Shown: positions 20,519-32,107, numbered from the stretch's first letter. The stretch is DNA of 64,000 nucleotides from Orientallactaga sibirica (GCA_036365145.1 JAEOAD010000794.1:1302001-1366000); one strand, 5' to 3'. Program-made: numbers and translations. The notes: generated by a model not told the origin, from the letters alone.

Positions 20519-20964
20519 AGCTAAGGCTAAGTTCCTGTTAATTGCCATTGCTAATCCTGGTCTTCTCTTCTTGGTCCATGTTCAGTGAATTTGGATCTCA
20601 TATTTTTTTCTAAACATTTCCTTTTTCTATGTAGTCTTAGTCTTTGTACTTGATACTTTTTACATGAATTTTATCATACTATGCTGAAATTTACACTCTT
20701 TAATATGTAGTCAGTTTGAGATATCTCATCTCACACCTCACTAGGAGCTGATCTCAGTGAAACCAGAGAGGAAGACTTATATTTACCATGGTTGTAGTAG
20801 GTGGCAGACATCACACTAAGCCATGTGTTACAAATCTTAAAGATCTCAGATTTGAGCCAAAGCTTTACTTATACTATGATAAACTGGTGACATATTTCCA
20901 GCTGCAGTATATATAAAATAATAATTAATAATTCTCTGAAAAATAATAGTCATTGTATGACATC
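20519..20964. other. No recognisable feature
   Basis: AT-rich unique-looking DNA. Confidence 0.4.
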
Positions 20965-21270
20965 TGTGGTAGTTTGTAGTTTGGATCTGCAGCCTCCTGG
21001 CAAGAGGAGGTGTCACTGGGCAGATCTTAGGGTCCAGCCTCAAGGTGTGGTGGTGGATTTGCCATTCCAGTCTAAAGATATGCAAAGTGCCTGGAGTTCC
21101 TGAAGTGCATCTATGTGTGGTGTGGCTTTTGGGTTTTTTGCCTTGGAGCTTCTCTCTCTGAAGCTGTGAAAGCAGGCCAGCTTCTTCTGCCATTATGGAA
21201 CTTCCCCTGGATTACAAGCTTTAATAAATCCCTTCCTCAATAACTGTGACCTGAAGCTGTCTGCCACAAC
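20965..21270 (+). mobile_element. MaLR-type LTR
   Basis: tctgtggtagtttgtagttt, cattatggaacttcccctgg, aataaatcccttcctc; same family as 19252. Confidence 0.6.
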
Positions 21271-21774
21271 ATCATTTAGTGAGATATTCTTATTTTGTTC
21301 TTAGTGGATTTTTTTTCCTCCCTGACTCCGACATTGACATTTTCTCAAGAAGAGGGCTTGATTAATGTGACAGAAAGCAGAAGTGACCCCCAGACAACCC
21401 CCATCTCTGGCTTTGTTTTTTTGAAATATTTCTTGTGGCACTTGTATTGAGTCATCTCTGAGGACAAGGAGAGAAAGGGGAAAAGAAGCTTTTGGGCAGG
21501 TCTCATAGAAACGGAGGACCCATGTCCCATCTCTTAGAACCACTCCATAGGGACATGAGCTCATGAGAGACATATGAACTGTGGCCTGGGGCTCCCAGCT
21601 TAGCCAAGGCCCCTGTACCAGGTGGATGCAGTAACATCAGCCAAGTCATTAATTTTCCCAAACCCAACAGAGGGACTCAGATACTGGTCTGAAGTTTAGT
21701 GTAAAACCTGAGGATTCCCCCAAGGTCATTGTCTACTAACAGCTGATATTTCTCCCCGGCCCTCACCACTTTAA

Positions 21775-21775
<1 letters not shown>
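21271..21775. other. No recognisable feature
   Basis: Unique-looking DNA. Confidence 0.4.

Positions 21776-21816
<41 letters not shown>
21776..21816. repeat. (CA)n microsatellite
   Basis: About 20 CA units. Confidence 0.95.
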
Positions 21817-21818
<2 letters not shown>

Positions 21819-21849
21819 GCACACAATCCCGTGTCCCTGACTCTACTGG

Positions 21850-21960
21850 ACCCTCTGCTAAGTACTTCATAAACACCATCTCTTCATCCCATCACGAGCG
21901 CAGTTCTCTTGCCCCTTTTGTAGATGAGACACTAAGGTTCTAGAAAGTGAACTCAAAAAC
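21850..21960 (-). mobile_element. MIR
   Basis: tgctaagtacttcataaac and ccttttgtagatgagacact. Confidence 0.55.
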
Positions 21961-22115
21961 CAGGTTCCATGGCTCTCACCTATAATCTCAGACTTCAGAG
22001 ACTGAAGTAGGAGGATTGCTGTGAGTTTGAGGCCAGCCTAGGCTACAGAGTGAGTTCCAGGGTAGCCTGGACTAGAGTGAGACTCTACCTCAAAAAAAAA
22101 ATTTTTTTTTTAAGT
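21961..22115 (+). mobile_element. Old B1 SINE
   Basis: gtgagtttgaggccagccta to gactctacctc plus A/T run. Confidence 0.85.
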
Positions 22116-22395
22116 GAGCTCAAGCAATAAGTGGTAGGAAGGGAATTCCACGTCAGGGGTCCCTGCTGCTAAGGTCCAGGAACCACCACCTCAATTCTGA
22201 TGCCCACTTGTACCAGCTGTTTTTCTTTTTAGTTGAAAATGCCCAGTCTAACTGGCTCTGTTGAAGGAAATGTAAGCACATTACAAAACTAAATGGCTGG
22301 AGCATGTGTTACCCAGCATTTGACTTCCTTTCTCCACTTCTTATTCCTTCTTCTCATAGGTTGCTGTGTTTTTTTCTTTTAACATTCTTCTAGTG

Positions 22396-22567
22396 CTTTA
22401 TATTTTTATTTATTTATTTGCAAGCAGAGAGAGAGAATGGGTGCACCAGGGCTTCCAGACACATGTGCCATATTGTGCGTCTGGCTTCATGTGTGTACTG
22501 GGGAATAGAACCTGGAGTGTTAGGTTTTGCAGGCAAGTGCCTTAACCACTGAGCCAGTTCTCCAGCC
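22396..22567 (-). mobile_element. DIP-like SINE with internal deletion
   Basis: Central region between gcttccag and acacatgtgcc missing. Confidence 0.88.
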
Positions 22568-23727
22568 TGGCTGTGTTTTCAGTTAACTTCATTTCCTTGT
22601 GATTCCAGAGGGTTTCCAGAAGCTTCTGAAGCTATTGCCAGTCTTGTGGAAATGCAAGTCTGTTTCTCCAGTAGTTCAAACAAAAGCACCAGACTTAGCC
22701 TTTTAAAACCCTGCTGGCTCATTTGGTCACATCACCAAGTCTGCACGAATCATGACTAGCCTGGAGAGAGGGAATGCACTGGCTGGCTCAGGCCTGTCAT
22801 GGGCTCCACCTCTTTGAGCTTTTAGTTTCTCCTAAGCTTTTGAGAGAAAGGAGAGGTAGAGTACCTCCCTCCAGGCAGGATCAATGGGGGTTCCATGATG
22901 GGGACTGGGGAGGGAAGAATTGTGCTACTGTCCTGAATGAGCATTTGAGAAGCTTCCTGTGAAAGAACTGGAAGCAAAGGAGTTGGCTCAGCTAGCTCAG
23001 AACTGATGGGCTAGAAATGAGAGACCAGCACTCAGGTGATGTTCCTACCACAATGGGAAGAAAACCTGAGCCCGAGAGGCAGGGAGATACTGCTTTACTA
23101 ACCCATCATCTGGAGGGTGACATGAAGTGCTGTGGACTTAATTCTGGCCATAACCAGACTCTGGCTTTTCTATTCTCCATTCCTCTTAATCTTCTTCACT
23201 GTGTTTCAGGCAGGACTGTGCCAAGTTAAATGTCTTTCTATCCTTCCTTTAAGCATTCTTGCCAACGAAACCTAACTAGAACTGATATGATATTTGGCAT
23301 AGCCTTTGCTTTTGCATTAAACGTGCACACCCAGAACCAGGTCTCACCCTTTACTCATTCCTCTTCTTTCCGCTTTAGACATGGACTTAATTGAGCTGAA
23401 GCAGTTATTTTGTGCAAAGGGAATCACAGAGTTCTGCAGAAAGAAATGGAGAGAACCACTTATATCTTAGCACCTTTAGATTTCTTTCTTTCTATTTGTC
23501 GTTGGAGTGTTTGTTTACATGCTTGTTTCTCTGTTTACCTCAGTGTGAAGATTTGTGAGAAAAACAAATCCTCACTGTTAAGGCTCCTGTTAAGTATAGT
23601 ATGGTCCATGGGTCTCAAAATCACCTGGGACTTTGCTGAAAGTACAGTTTCAGGCCTGCCCCAGATCCCAAATCAAATCCATGAGATCCTCTGTGGCTTC
23701 ACAGTTGCATTAAAATGTGAGGGGCCT
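22568..23727. other. Longest stretch without young repeats apart from 8.6-9.4 kb
   Basis: Nothing recognisable; several short ORFs but no domain, no splice-bounded conserved frame. Confidence 0.4.
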
Positions 23728-23775
23728 GGGATGGAGAGATGGCTCAGCAGTTAAGGTGCTACCTCAAAAAGAAAG
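23728..23775 (+). mobile_element. DIP-like head fused to B1 tail
   Basis: gggatggagagatggctcag ... ttaaggtgc runs straight into ctacctcaaaaag. Confidence 0.65.
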
Positions 23776-23780
23776 TGAGG

Positions 23781-24043
23781 GAGCTGGGCGTGGTGGCGCA
23801 CGCCTTTAATCCCAGCACTCGGGAGGCAGAGGTAGGAGAAGTGCCGTGAATTCGAGGCCACCCTGAGAATACAGAGTGAATTCCAGGTCAGCCTGGGCTA
23901 GAGTGAGACCCTGCCTCGAAAAACAAACAAAAAAAAAGAAAGAAAGAAAGAAAGAAGGAAGGAAGGAAGGAAGGAAGGAAGGAAGGAAGGAAGGAAGGAA
24001 GGAAGGAAGGGAGGGAAAGAAAAAGAAAGAAAAGAAAGAAAAG
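23781..24043 (+). mobile_element. B1 SINE with (GGAA)n tail
   Basis: Near consensus; target duplication aaagtgaggg (23771, 24044). Tail expanded into GAAA then GGAA units (23938-24043). Confidence 0.92.
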
Positions 24044-24569
24044 AAAGTGAGGGGCCATAGTTTGGGTAATTGTGAAATGGAGATGAATAACCATCTAAAT
24101 GAGAGAGGCTGCCAGGGCCCTACAACATTGGATTGAGCACATTTTGGAACATCAACAATTGTTGCAATTTAATGTCCCTAGGCTTGCATGTTTTGAACAC
24201 TTAGTCTTCAGCTGGTGTCCCTGTTTTGGGAGGTCGTGGAACCTTTGGAGGTATGTCACAGGGACCGTCCTTTGTACATTAGAACCTAGCTTCACTTCTG
24301 GCCTGAACTCTCAGTTCCTGTCTGTCACCACAGTGTGGCCATCCACAAGCCCCACTCCTGCCACTGATGGAGCTGCCCAGCTTCTCCAGCCACCATGCTT
24401 TCCCTAGAAACATGAGGCAAAAGAAGCCCCTCCTTTAAGTTATCTGTGTCAAGTATTTTGTCACAGCCATGAAACAAGTAATGTTAGTTCACCATAGGCA
24501 GCCGGAGTGAAGGAGGGCAGGCAGGAGGAACAGTGTGTGGAGATCTGTGAGGTGTTTATTAAAGTCCTG

Positions 24570-24745
24570 TATGGTATTTTCTATGTTCCAGACTCAGTTG
24601 GAAGCACTAGCCAAGAAGCTTATTTAGTCTCCATGGTAACCTTATGAATCATTCCATGGACGAGTAAGCTGAAGTATAGGAAGGGCAAGGCCTGATAAGT
24701 TCCAGAGCCAAGATTGGAAGCCATACCACATACTCTTTCCAGTCT
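24570..24745 (-). mobile_element. MIR
   Basis: ttctatgttccagactcag, ccttatgaatcattccatgg and ccagagccaagattggaa. Confidence 0.6.
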
Positions 24746-24781
24746 GTACTGTCTTCCTGAGGTTTCCCCATCATCTCAGGG

Positions 24782-24785
<4 letters not shown>

Positions 24786-24819
<34 letters not shown>

Positions 24820-24998
24820 TTTGCAAGCAGAGATACAGAGAAAGAAAGACAGAGAGAGAATGGTTGTACCAGGGCCTCCAGCTGCTTCAAAGGAACTCCA
24901 GATGTGCATCTGGCTTTATGTGGGTACTGGGGACTCAAACTCTAGGTCATTAGGCTTTACAGGCAAGGACCTTATCTGCTGGACCATCTCTCCAGCCC
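24786..24998 (-). mobile_element. DIP-like SINE
   Basis: T29 tail; head gctggaccatctctccagcc. Confidence 0.92.
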
Positions 24999-24999
24999 T

Positions 25000-25112
25000 T
25001 GTTTATTTATTTTGAGACAAGATCTCATTATGTAATCCAGGCTCATCTTGAACTCACTATGTAGCTCAGGCTGGCCTCCAACTTGCAATCTCCCTGCCTC
25101 AACTTCTCAGGG
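25000..25112 (-). mobile_element. Old B1 SINE, truncated
   Basis: gagacaagatctcattatgt to cctgcctcaacttctcagg. Confidence 0.75.
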
Positions 25113-25234
25113 GAGAGTTTTAAGGGAGCCCAAGAGACTGCACAGAAAATCTGGATTGGATGAGTGTTCATGTTTCCATTTTTACCACCAAGCCAGTAAG
25201 GCCACACATTAATTATCCACTGTCTCACTTACCC

Positions 25235-25350
25235 CTAGACCTCATTCATTCAGCACCAGTAGTTGAGCACCTGGTGTGAGCAGGCCGTGAACTGGAGACA
25301 TGACAGTGGACAAGATCCTACTTCTGCCTCCACAGACTTAATGGAGAGAA
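25235..25350 (-). mobile_element. L2 3' end
   Basis: cattcattcagcaccagtag, ttgagcacctggtgtg. Confidence 0.5.
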
Positions 25351-25462
25351 TTTTATATGGAGGATGAGTCCTAGGAAGGAAGTGGGAGAGCAGACAGCAT
25401 TTATTCCAGGGTGACAGGAGGAAGAGAAGAGCTGACACTGACACCTGACAATATTTTTAGCC

Positions 25463-25630
25463 TTTTTTTTTTTTTGTGTTTTTTTTTTTTTTCTGGTAGG
25501 GTTTCATTGTAGTCCAGGCTGACCTGGAACTCACTAGGTAGTCTCAGGGTGGCCTTGAACTCATGGTGATCCTCCTACCTCTGCCTCTCCAGTGCTGGGA
25601 TTAAAGGCATATGCCACCATGCCTGGCTTA
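25463..25630 (-). mobile_element. B1 SINE
   Basis: Complete; T-rich tail with one GTG. Confidence 0.92.
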
Positions 25631-25749
25631 ACCTTTTTTATATACTATCTGCAATTTATTTATTGGTTGGCCACTCAAAAGGTTTGGATAATAGAAGTTT
25701 TCAGAGCAGTGAGATTATACTTTAACACTAAATACTTCATTCCATTAAA

Positions 25750-25941
25750 AAATGCAGGGACTTGAGAAATGTTTAGTAGTTAAAGCACTTACCTGCAAAG
25801 CCTAAGGACCCTGGTTCAATTCCTCAGTACCCACGTAAAGCAAGATGCATAAGATGGCACTGGAGTTCATTTGCAGTGGCTACAGGCCCTGGAGCACCCA
25901 TTCTCTCTCTCTGCCTCTCTCATTAAATAAATAAAGTTTTA
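25750..25941 (+). mobile_element. DIP-like SINE (duplication copy 1)
   Basis: Diverged head (gggacttgagaaatgtttag); copied at 28426. Confidence 0.9.
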
Positions 25942-25942
25942 A

Positions 25943-26085
25943 GCCGGGTGTGGTGACACATGCCTTTACCCCCAGCACTCGGGAGGCAGAGGTAGGAGGA
26001 TCACCATGAGTTCAAAGCCACCCTGAGAATACAGAGTGAATTCCAAATCAACCTGGACTAGAATGATACTCTACCTCAAAAAATA
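25943..26085 (+). mobile_element. B1 SINE (copy 1)
   Basis: aagccgggtgtggtgacac; copied at 28618. Confidence 0.92.
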
Positions 26086-26248
26086 AGCCGGGTGTGGTGG
26101 TGCATGCCTTTAATCCCAGCACTGGAGAGGTAGGAGGATCACCTTGAGTTCAAGGCCACCCTGAGGCTACATAGTGAATTCCAGGTCAGCCTGGACTACA
26201 GTGAAACCCTATATCTAAAAACAAAACAAAACAAAACAGAAAGAAGGA

Positions 26249-26299
<51 letters not shown>

Positions 26300-26366
26300 G
26301 AAGGAAGGAAGGAAAAAGAAGAAAGAAAGAAAAAAAGAAAGAAAGAAAAAGAAAGAAAGAAAAAAA
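26086..26366 (+). mobile_element. B1 SINE with (GAAA)n tail (copy 1)
   Basis: Tail 26238-26366 is GAAA/GGAA; about 37 bp longer than in copy 2. Confidence 0.92.
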
Positions 26367-26974
26367 TTTAAAAACTGTAAGCACCAGAGATGGGCAAAAA
26401 GCACCATGTTGGAGGGCCATTGAAACCATTTCTTCAACTGCCAGCCCTGAGAGGTAGGCTTTATGAATTCCTATTTTACAGAAGAGGAAAGAAAAGCTCC
26501 AAAAGACTAGCTAAGCAATGTACCAGAGGCCAATGTGGCACCACAAGTAGGCCGCAGAAGCAAGTTCTAAAGCCAGATCAGCAGTGCCAAAAGCTGTGTG
26601 GATCCGTCCACATGCTGTCCTGTCCTTTGAGTCAGACACCCGCTGCTGCCCGGTGCCCAGATACTTGGCCCAGTAGCTCCAGTGTCAGGAAGTAGCTGGA
26701 GTCAGAAGGTGTCCTCAAGGGTTCCCTCACATTCTTCTCTCTCTTGCTGTTCTGAACCCTCACAGTGAGGGTGCTTTGTTGACTCTGCTCGGTATCTCGG
26801 TCCAAGATGACCAGGTGCTCTTCATGGCTGGCTGGCCAAAGCCAACGAGAAGCTTCCACACCTGGGAGTGTTCTATATATGCCTCCTCATTCCCGACCCC
26901 CCAAGCCCACACCTCTGGATATTCTCCACTAGCTAGCATGCTGAACAGCTTCCTCCTGGAGCTTCTTTGTTTTC
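26367..26974. other. Unique DNA within duplication (copy 1)
   Basis: No repeat recognised; ORFs of 75-101 codons are shared with copy 2 simply because the DNA is. Confidence 0.5.
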
Positions 26975-27296
26975 TTGCATGTGCATGTGGTGTCTGTATG
27001 TTCACATGTGTAAGGTGCGTGTGCACGTGTGTCTGTGAGGAGGTCACAGGTTGAGGTGTGGTGCCTCCTCTATCACTCTCCCATATTTATTGAGACAGGG
27101 TCTCTCACTTAAACCCAGAGTTTGCAGATTCAGCTAGTCTTGTTAGCCGACTTGCCCTAGGGATCTCTTATCTCCTCAGGATTATAAACAGGCTGCTGCA
27201 CCCCTCCCCTGTCTCCTGCCCCTGGCATTTACATGGTGACTGAGGATCTAAATTCAGGTCCTCATGCTTTACTGACTGAGCCCTCCCCCTAGCCCC
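26975..27296 (-). mobile_element. B4-type composite SINE (copy 1)
   Basis: TG-rich part, gagacagggtctctcactta, ctaaattcaggtcctcatgc. Confidence 0.7.
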
Positions 27297-28150
27297 TTAC
27301 TCTGCTTCTGTAACAAACCATTAGCCTCCTCTACCCCTGGGAGCTGACAGATGACCAGACAGAGTCCTCTTTACTCTGTGAATCTGTCACTGACCCAGTG
27401 TAATACTGTCTGATGTGCTCCGGCCATCCCAGGCTGAATTAATGAAAGCATGAATTAATGAACCGGGGAGGTGCACTTGGGTCAGCCCTCACTAGGGAGG
27501 AACATTCAGTTCTGAGAGGAAGGATGCCAAAAGGCAGTAAGTCCAGAGGAGACTGTCCAGAGAGTGGAAGGCTTGAAGCCAAAATGCATGAGTAACACCG
27601 AAAGCCTCTGGGGTTGTCTGGTCTACAGCCGATGACTCAAGAGGAGATTGCTCTCAAACGAAGCTCTTGCTCACAGTCACTCCAGGATTCATTTCCTTGC
27701 TGGCAGTAGGAGCCTCAGCGCTCCCGAGGCCCCTCTCTCAACCCCCTTCCCAACTCTTCTAACTTTTCCTTCTTTTCAAACTCACAGCCCTGCCATCTCA
27801 TCTTTCATTTGCACAAACGATTTCACCTTTCCTGAGAAAATTGAAGCCTGCTCTGCACCGTCAAGTAATGAGTGTCTGAACCTGTTCTCTTGACCTTCCT
27901 TCCTTCTTTAATGGAAGAGAGATGGCATTCTTTCAGCTTGCAATGTGGAGTCTGGCCAGCATTCATCCACCCACCTCCCACTCTGCTCATTCTTTCTCCT
28001 CCTATAAAGCAGCTCACATCTCTTTAGCCCTCAGTTAACAAGCCCACCACTACCTCTGACCATTGTCTCCTTTCCTGTGTACCCATGAATATATGCAAGT
28101 TTTTTTCTCTTTTCTTTTTATCCTCCCTCCCTCTTCTCTCTCTCTCTCTC
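27297..28150. other. Unique DNA within duplication (copy 1)
   Basis: No gene or repeat recognised. Confidence 0.45.
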
Positions 28151-28159
28151 TTTCTTTCT

Positions 28160-28327
28160 TTTTAAAAATATTTTATTTTTATTTATTTACTAGAGTCAGA
28201 GAGTGGGGGAGGGCAGAGAGAGAGTGAGAATGGGCACTCCAGGGCCTCCAGTCACTGCAAATGAACTCCAGACACATGTGCCACCATGTTCATCTGGCTT
28301 ACATGGGACCTGGAGAATCAAACCTGG
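28160..28327 (-). mobile_element. DIP-like SINE cut by duplication breakpoint (copy 1)
   Basis: Stops at caaacctggg; the head is missing because copy 2 begins here. Confidence 0.93.
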
Positions 28328-28425
28328 GCAATTTATTTATTGGTTGGCCACTCAAAAGGTTTGGATAATAGAAGTTTTCAGAGCAGTGAGATTATACTTT
28401 AACACTAAATACTTCATTCCATTAA

Positions 28426-28617
28426 AAATGCAGGGACTTGAGAAATGTTTAGTAGTTAAAGCACTTACCTGCAAAGCCTAAGGACCCTGGTTCAATTCCT
28501 CAGTACCCACGTAAAGCAAGATGCATAAGATGGCACTGGAGTTCATTTGCAGTGGCTACAGGCCCTGGAGCACCCATTCTCTCTCTCTGCCTCTCTCATT
28601 AAATAAATAAAGTTTTA
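28426..28617 (+). mobile_element. DIP-like SINE (copy 2)
   Basis: Equivalent of 25750. Confidence 0.9.
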
Positions 28618-28762
28618 AGCCGGGTGTGGTGACACACGCCTTTACCCCAGCACTCGGGAGGCAGAGGTAGGAGGATCACCATGAGTTCAAAGCCACCCTG
28701 AGAATACAGAGTGAATTTCAAATCAACCTGGACTAGAATGATACTCTACCTCAAAAAAATAA
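28618..28762 (+). mobile_element. B1 SINE (copy 2)
   Basis: Equivalent of 25943, with cacacgcc for cacatgcc. Confidence 0.92.
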
Positions 28763-28924
28763 GCCGGGTGTGGTGGTGCATGCCTTTAATCCCAGCACTG
28801 GAGAGGTAGGAGGATCACCTTGAGTTCAAGGCCACCCTGAGGCTACATAGTGAATTCCAGGTCAGCCTGGACTACAGTGAAACCCTATATCTAAAAACAA
28901 AACAAAACAAAACAGAAAGAAGGA

Positions 28925-28972
<48 letters not shown>

Positions 28973-29004
28973 AGAAAGAAAGAAAAAGAAAGAAAGAAAA
29001 AAAT
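28763..29004 (+). mobile_element. B1 SINE with shorter (GAAA)n tail (copy 2)
   Basis: Equivalent of 26086; the GGAA block of copy 1 is absent. Confidence 0.92.
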
Positions 29005-29611
29005 TTAAAAACTGTAAGCACCAGAGATGGGCAAAAAGCACCATGTTGGAGGGCCATTGAGACCATTTCTTCAACTGCCAGCCCTGAGAGGTAGGCTTTA
29101 TGAATTCCTATTTTACAGAAGAGGAAAGAAAAGCTCCAAAAGACTAGCTAAGCAATGTACCAGAGGCCAATGTGGCACCACAAGTAGGCCGCAGAAGCAA
29201 GTTCTAAAGCCAGATCAGCAGTGCCAAAAGCTGTGTGGATCCGTCCACATGCTGTCCTGTCCTTTGAGTCAGACACCCGCTGCTGCCCGGTGCCCAGATA
29301 CTTGGCCCAGTAGCTCCAGTGTCAGGAAGTAGCTGGAGTCAGAAGGTGTCCTCAAGGGTTCCCTCACATTCTTCTCTCTCTTGCTGTTCTGAACCCTCAC
29401 AGTGAGGGTGCTTTGTTGACTCTGCTCGGTATCTCGGTCCAAGATGACCAGGTGCTCTTCATGGCTGGCTGGCCAAAGCCAACGAGAAGCTTCCACACCT
29501 GGGAGTGTTCTATATATGCCTCCTCATTCCCGACCCCCCAAGCCCACACCTCTGGATATTCTCCACTAGCTAGCATGCTGAACAGCTTCCTCCTGGAGCT
29601 TCTTTGTTTTC

Positions 29612-29931
29612 TTGCATGTGCATGTGGTGTCTGTATGTTCACATGTGTAAGGTGCGTGTGCACGTGTGTCTGTGAGGAGGTCACAGGTTGAGGTGTGGTG
29701 CCTCCTCTATCACTCTCCCATATTTATTGAGACAGGGTCTCTCACTTAAACCCAGAGTTTGCAGATTCAGCTAGTCTTGTTAGCCGACTTGCCCCTAGGG
29801 ATCTCTTATCTCCTCAGGATTATAAACAGGCTGCTGCACCTCCCTGTCTCCTGCCCCTGGCATTTACATGGTGACTGAGGATCTAAATTCAGGTCCTCAT
29901 GCTTTACTGACTGAGCCCTCCCCTAGCCCCT
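29612..29931 (-). mobile_element. B4-type composite SINE (copy 2)
   Basis: Equivalent of 26975 with two small C-run deletions. Confidence 0.7.
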
Positions 29932-30753
29932 TACTCTGCTTCTGTAACAAACCATTAGCCTCCTCTACCCCTGGGAGCTGACAGATGACCAGACAGAGTC
30001 CTCTTTACTCTGTGAATCTGTCACTGACCCAGTGTAATACTGTCTGATGTGCTCCGGCCATCCCAGGCTGAATTAATGAAAGCATGAATTAATGAACCGG
30101 GGAGGTGCACTTGGGTCAGCCCTCACTAGGGAGGAACATTCAGTTCTGAGAGGAAGGATGCCAAAAGGCAGTAAGTCCAGAGGAGACTGTCCAGAGAGTG
30201 GAAGGCTTGAAGCCAAAATGCATGAGTAACACCGAAAGCCTCTGGGGTTGTCTGGTCTACAGCCGATGACTCAAGAGGAGATTGCTCTCAAACGAAGCTC
30301 TTGCTCAGTCACTCCAGGATTCATTTCCTTGCTGGCAGTAGGAGCCTCAGCGCTCCCGAGGCCCCTCTCTCAACCCCCTTCCCAACTCTTCTAACTTTTC
30401 CTTCTTTTCAAACTCACAGCCCTGCCATCTCATCTTTCATTTGCACAAACGATTTCACCTTTCCTGAGAAAATTGAAGCCTGTTCTGCACCGTCAAGTAA
30501 TGAGTGTCTGAACCTGTTCTCTTGACCTTCCTTCCTTCTTTAATGGAAGAGAGATGGCATTCTTTCAGCTTGCAATGTGGAGTCTGGCCAGCATTCATCC
30601 ACCCACCTCCCACTCTGCTCATTCTTTCTCCTCCTATAAAGCAGCTCACATCTCTTTAGCCCTCAGTTAACAAGCCCACCACTACCTCTGACCATTGTCT
30701 CCTTTCCTGTGTACCCATGAATATATGCAAGTTTTTTCTCTTTTCTTTTTATC

Positions 30754-30802
<49 letters not shown>

Positions 30803-30806
<4 letters not shown>

Positions 30807-31024
30807 AAAAAGATTTTATTTTTATTTATTTACTAGAGTCAGAGAGTGGGGGGAGGGCAGAGAGAGAGTGAGAATGGGCACTCCAGGGCCTCCAGTCATT
30901 GCAAATGAACTCCAGACACATGTGCCACCATGTTCATCTGGCTTACATGGGACCTGGAGAATCAAACCTGGGTCCCTTAGGCTTCACAGGCATACGCCTT
31001 AACTGCTAAGCCATCTCTCCAGCC
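30803..31024 (-). mobile_element. DIP-like SINE, complete (copy 2 end)
   Basis: Intact partner of the broken copy at 28160, with its head to 31024. Confidence 0.93.
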
Positions 31025-31077
31025 AGCCAGCCTTCCTTCCCTCCCTCCCTCTCTCCCTCCCTCTCTCCCTTTCTTTC

Positions 31078-31115
<38 letters not shown>
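31020..31115. repeat. CT-rich low-complexity tract
   Basis: CCTT/CCCT/CTTT units; tail of the following old B1. Confidence 0.9.
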
Positions 31116-31126
31116 GACAGAATCTT

Positions 31127-31286
31127 TTTTTTTTTTTTTTTTGGTTTTTCAAGGTAGGGTCTCACTCTGGTCCAGGTTGACCTGGAATTCACTATGTAGT
31201 CTCAGGGTGGCCTCGAACTCTCGGCGATCCTCCTACCTCTGCCTCCCGAGTGCTGGGATTAAAGGCGTGCGCCACCACGCCCGGCT
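31127..31286 (-). mobile_element. B1 SINE, young
   Basis: Target duplication tctttctgacagaatctt (about 31109 and 31287); inserted into an older B1. Confidence 0.93.
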
Positions 31287-31293
31287 CTTTCTG

Positions 31294-31388
31294 ACAGAAT
31301 CTTACTCTGTAGTCCAGGCTAGCCTGAAACTCACAATCCTCCTGCCTCAGATTCCTGAATACTAGGATTAAAGGCATGCGACAACTCA
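31294..31388 (-). mobile_element. Old B1 SINE, host of the previous one
   Basis: cttactctgtagtccaggct to aaaggcatgcgacaac. Confidence 0.75.
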
Positions 31389-31411
31389 AAAAAAACTCTA
31401 CCTCAAAAAAT

Positions 31412-31530
31412 AAGCCAGGTGTGGTGGTGCATGCTTTTTAATCCCAGCCCTCGGGAAGCAAAGTTAGGAGGATGGCCATGAGTTTGAGACTAGCCTTGGA
31501 CTACAGAGTACGTTCCCTACCTAAAAAAAA
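31412..31530 (+). mobile_element. B1 SINE
   Basis: aagccaggtgtggtggtgc; 3' part shortened before ccctacct. Confidence 0.88.
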
Positions 31531-31723
31531 GGGAAAAAAAGAATGTATGTTTTTCCTCTCTTCACAGCTTCAGCTTCATACATAAATTCTATTAAACCCT
31601 TCAAGTCATATCACAGCATTACCCAGGTTACATTAAGCTATCACAGACTATTAGATTGAGCTAAATGAAATTGCCATTCCTGGTAATAGCATCACATTTT
31701 TTTAGATATAGTTATACAACATT

Positions 31724-31891
31724 TCTTTTCTTTCTTTCTTTCTTTTTCTTTCTTTTTTTTTTTTCTTACTGTAGTCCAGGTTGAACTGCAGTTCACTCTG
31801 TAGTCTCAGGCTGTCCTTGAACTCATGGCGATCCTCTTACCTCTGCCTCCTGAGTGCTGGGATTAAAGGTGTGCACCACCATACCTGGCTT
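31724..31891 (-). mobile_element. B1 SINE
   Basis: CTTT-rich tail; lacks the gaggtaggg box. Confidence 0.88.
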
Positions 31892-31892
31892 T

Positions 31893-32107
31893 TAAAAATA
31901 TATATTTATTTTATTTTATTTATTTAAGAAAAAGAGGCAGATAGAGAGAAAATGGGTGCGCCAGGGCCTTTAGTCACTGCAAATGAACTCCAGATTCATG
32001 CACAACCTTGTGCAGTTGGCTTATTTAGGTTCTGGGGAATCAAACCCTGGTCCTTTGGCTTTGTAGGCAAGCACCTTAATTGCTAAGCTATCCATCCCTC
32101 CAGCCCT
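31893..32107 (-). mobile_element. DIP-like SINE
   Basis: aaaaatatatatttatttt tail; head gctaagctatccatccctcc has an extra tatc. Confidence 0.9.

Larger units (their letters stand above)
25651..28327. repeat. Tandem segmental duplication, copy 1 (2,677 bp)
   Basis: Starts gcaatttatttattggttgg and runs to caaacctggg in the middle of a minus-strand DIP-like SINE. The next base joins directly to copy 2. By eye the copies differ by under ten substitutions plus length changes in (GAAA)n, T-runs and CT-runs. Confidence 0.95.
28328..30972. repeat. Tandem segmental duplication, copy 2 (2,645 bp)
   Basis: Repeats copy 1 in the same order, including one DIP-like SINE, two B1, a (GAAA)n tract, unique DNA and a B4. 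After 30972 the SINE that is cut short in copy 1 continues to its normal end (31024), so this right-hand end is the ancestral one. Only 1 bp is shared at the joint. Confidence 0.95.

Noticed and set aside
26390..27893. Set of ORFs repeated at 29027-30525, resembling a duplicated gene family
   Set aside because: Identical only because the DNA is tandemly duplicated; frames are short, overlap on both strands and include a B4 SINE.
31020..31115. Polypyrimidine tract as a splice acceptor
   Set aside because: It is a microsatellite-type SINE tail without an exon after it.
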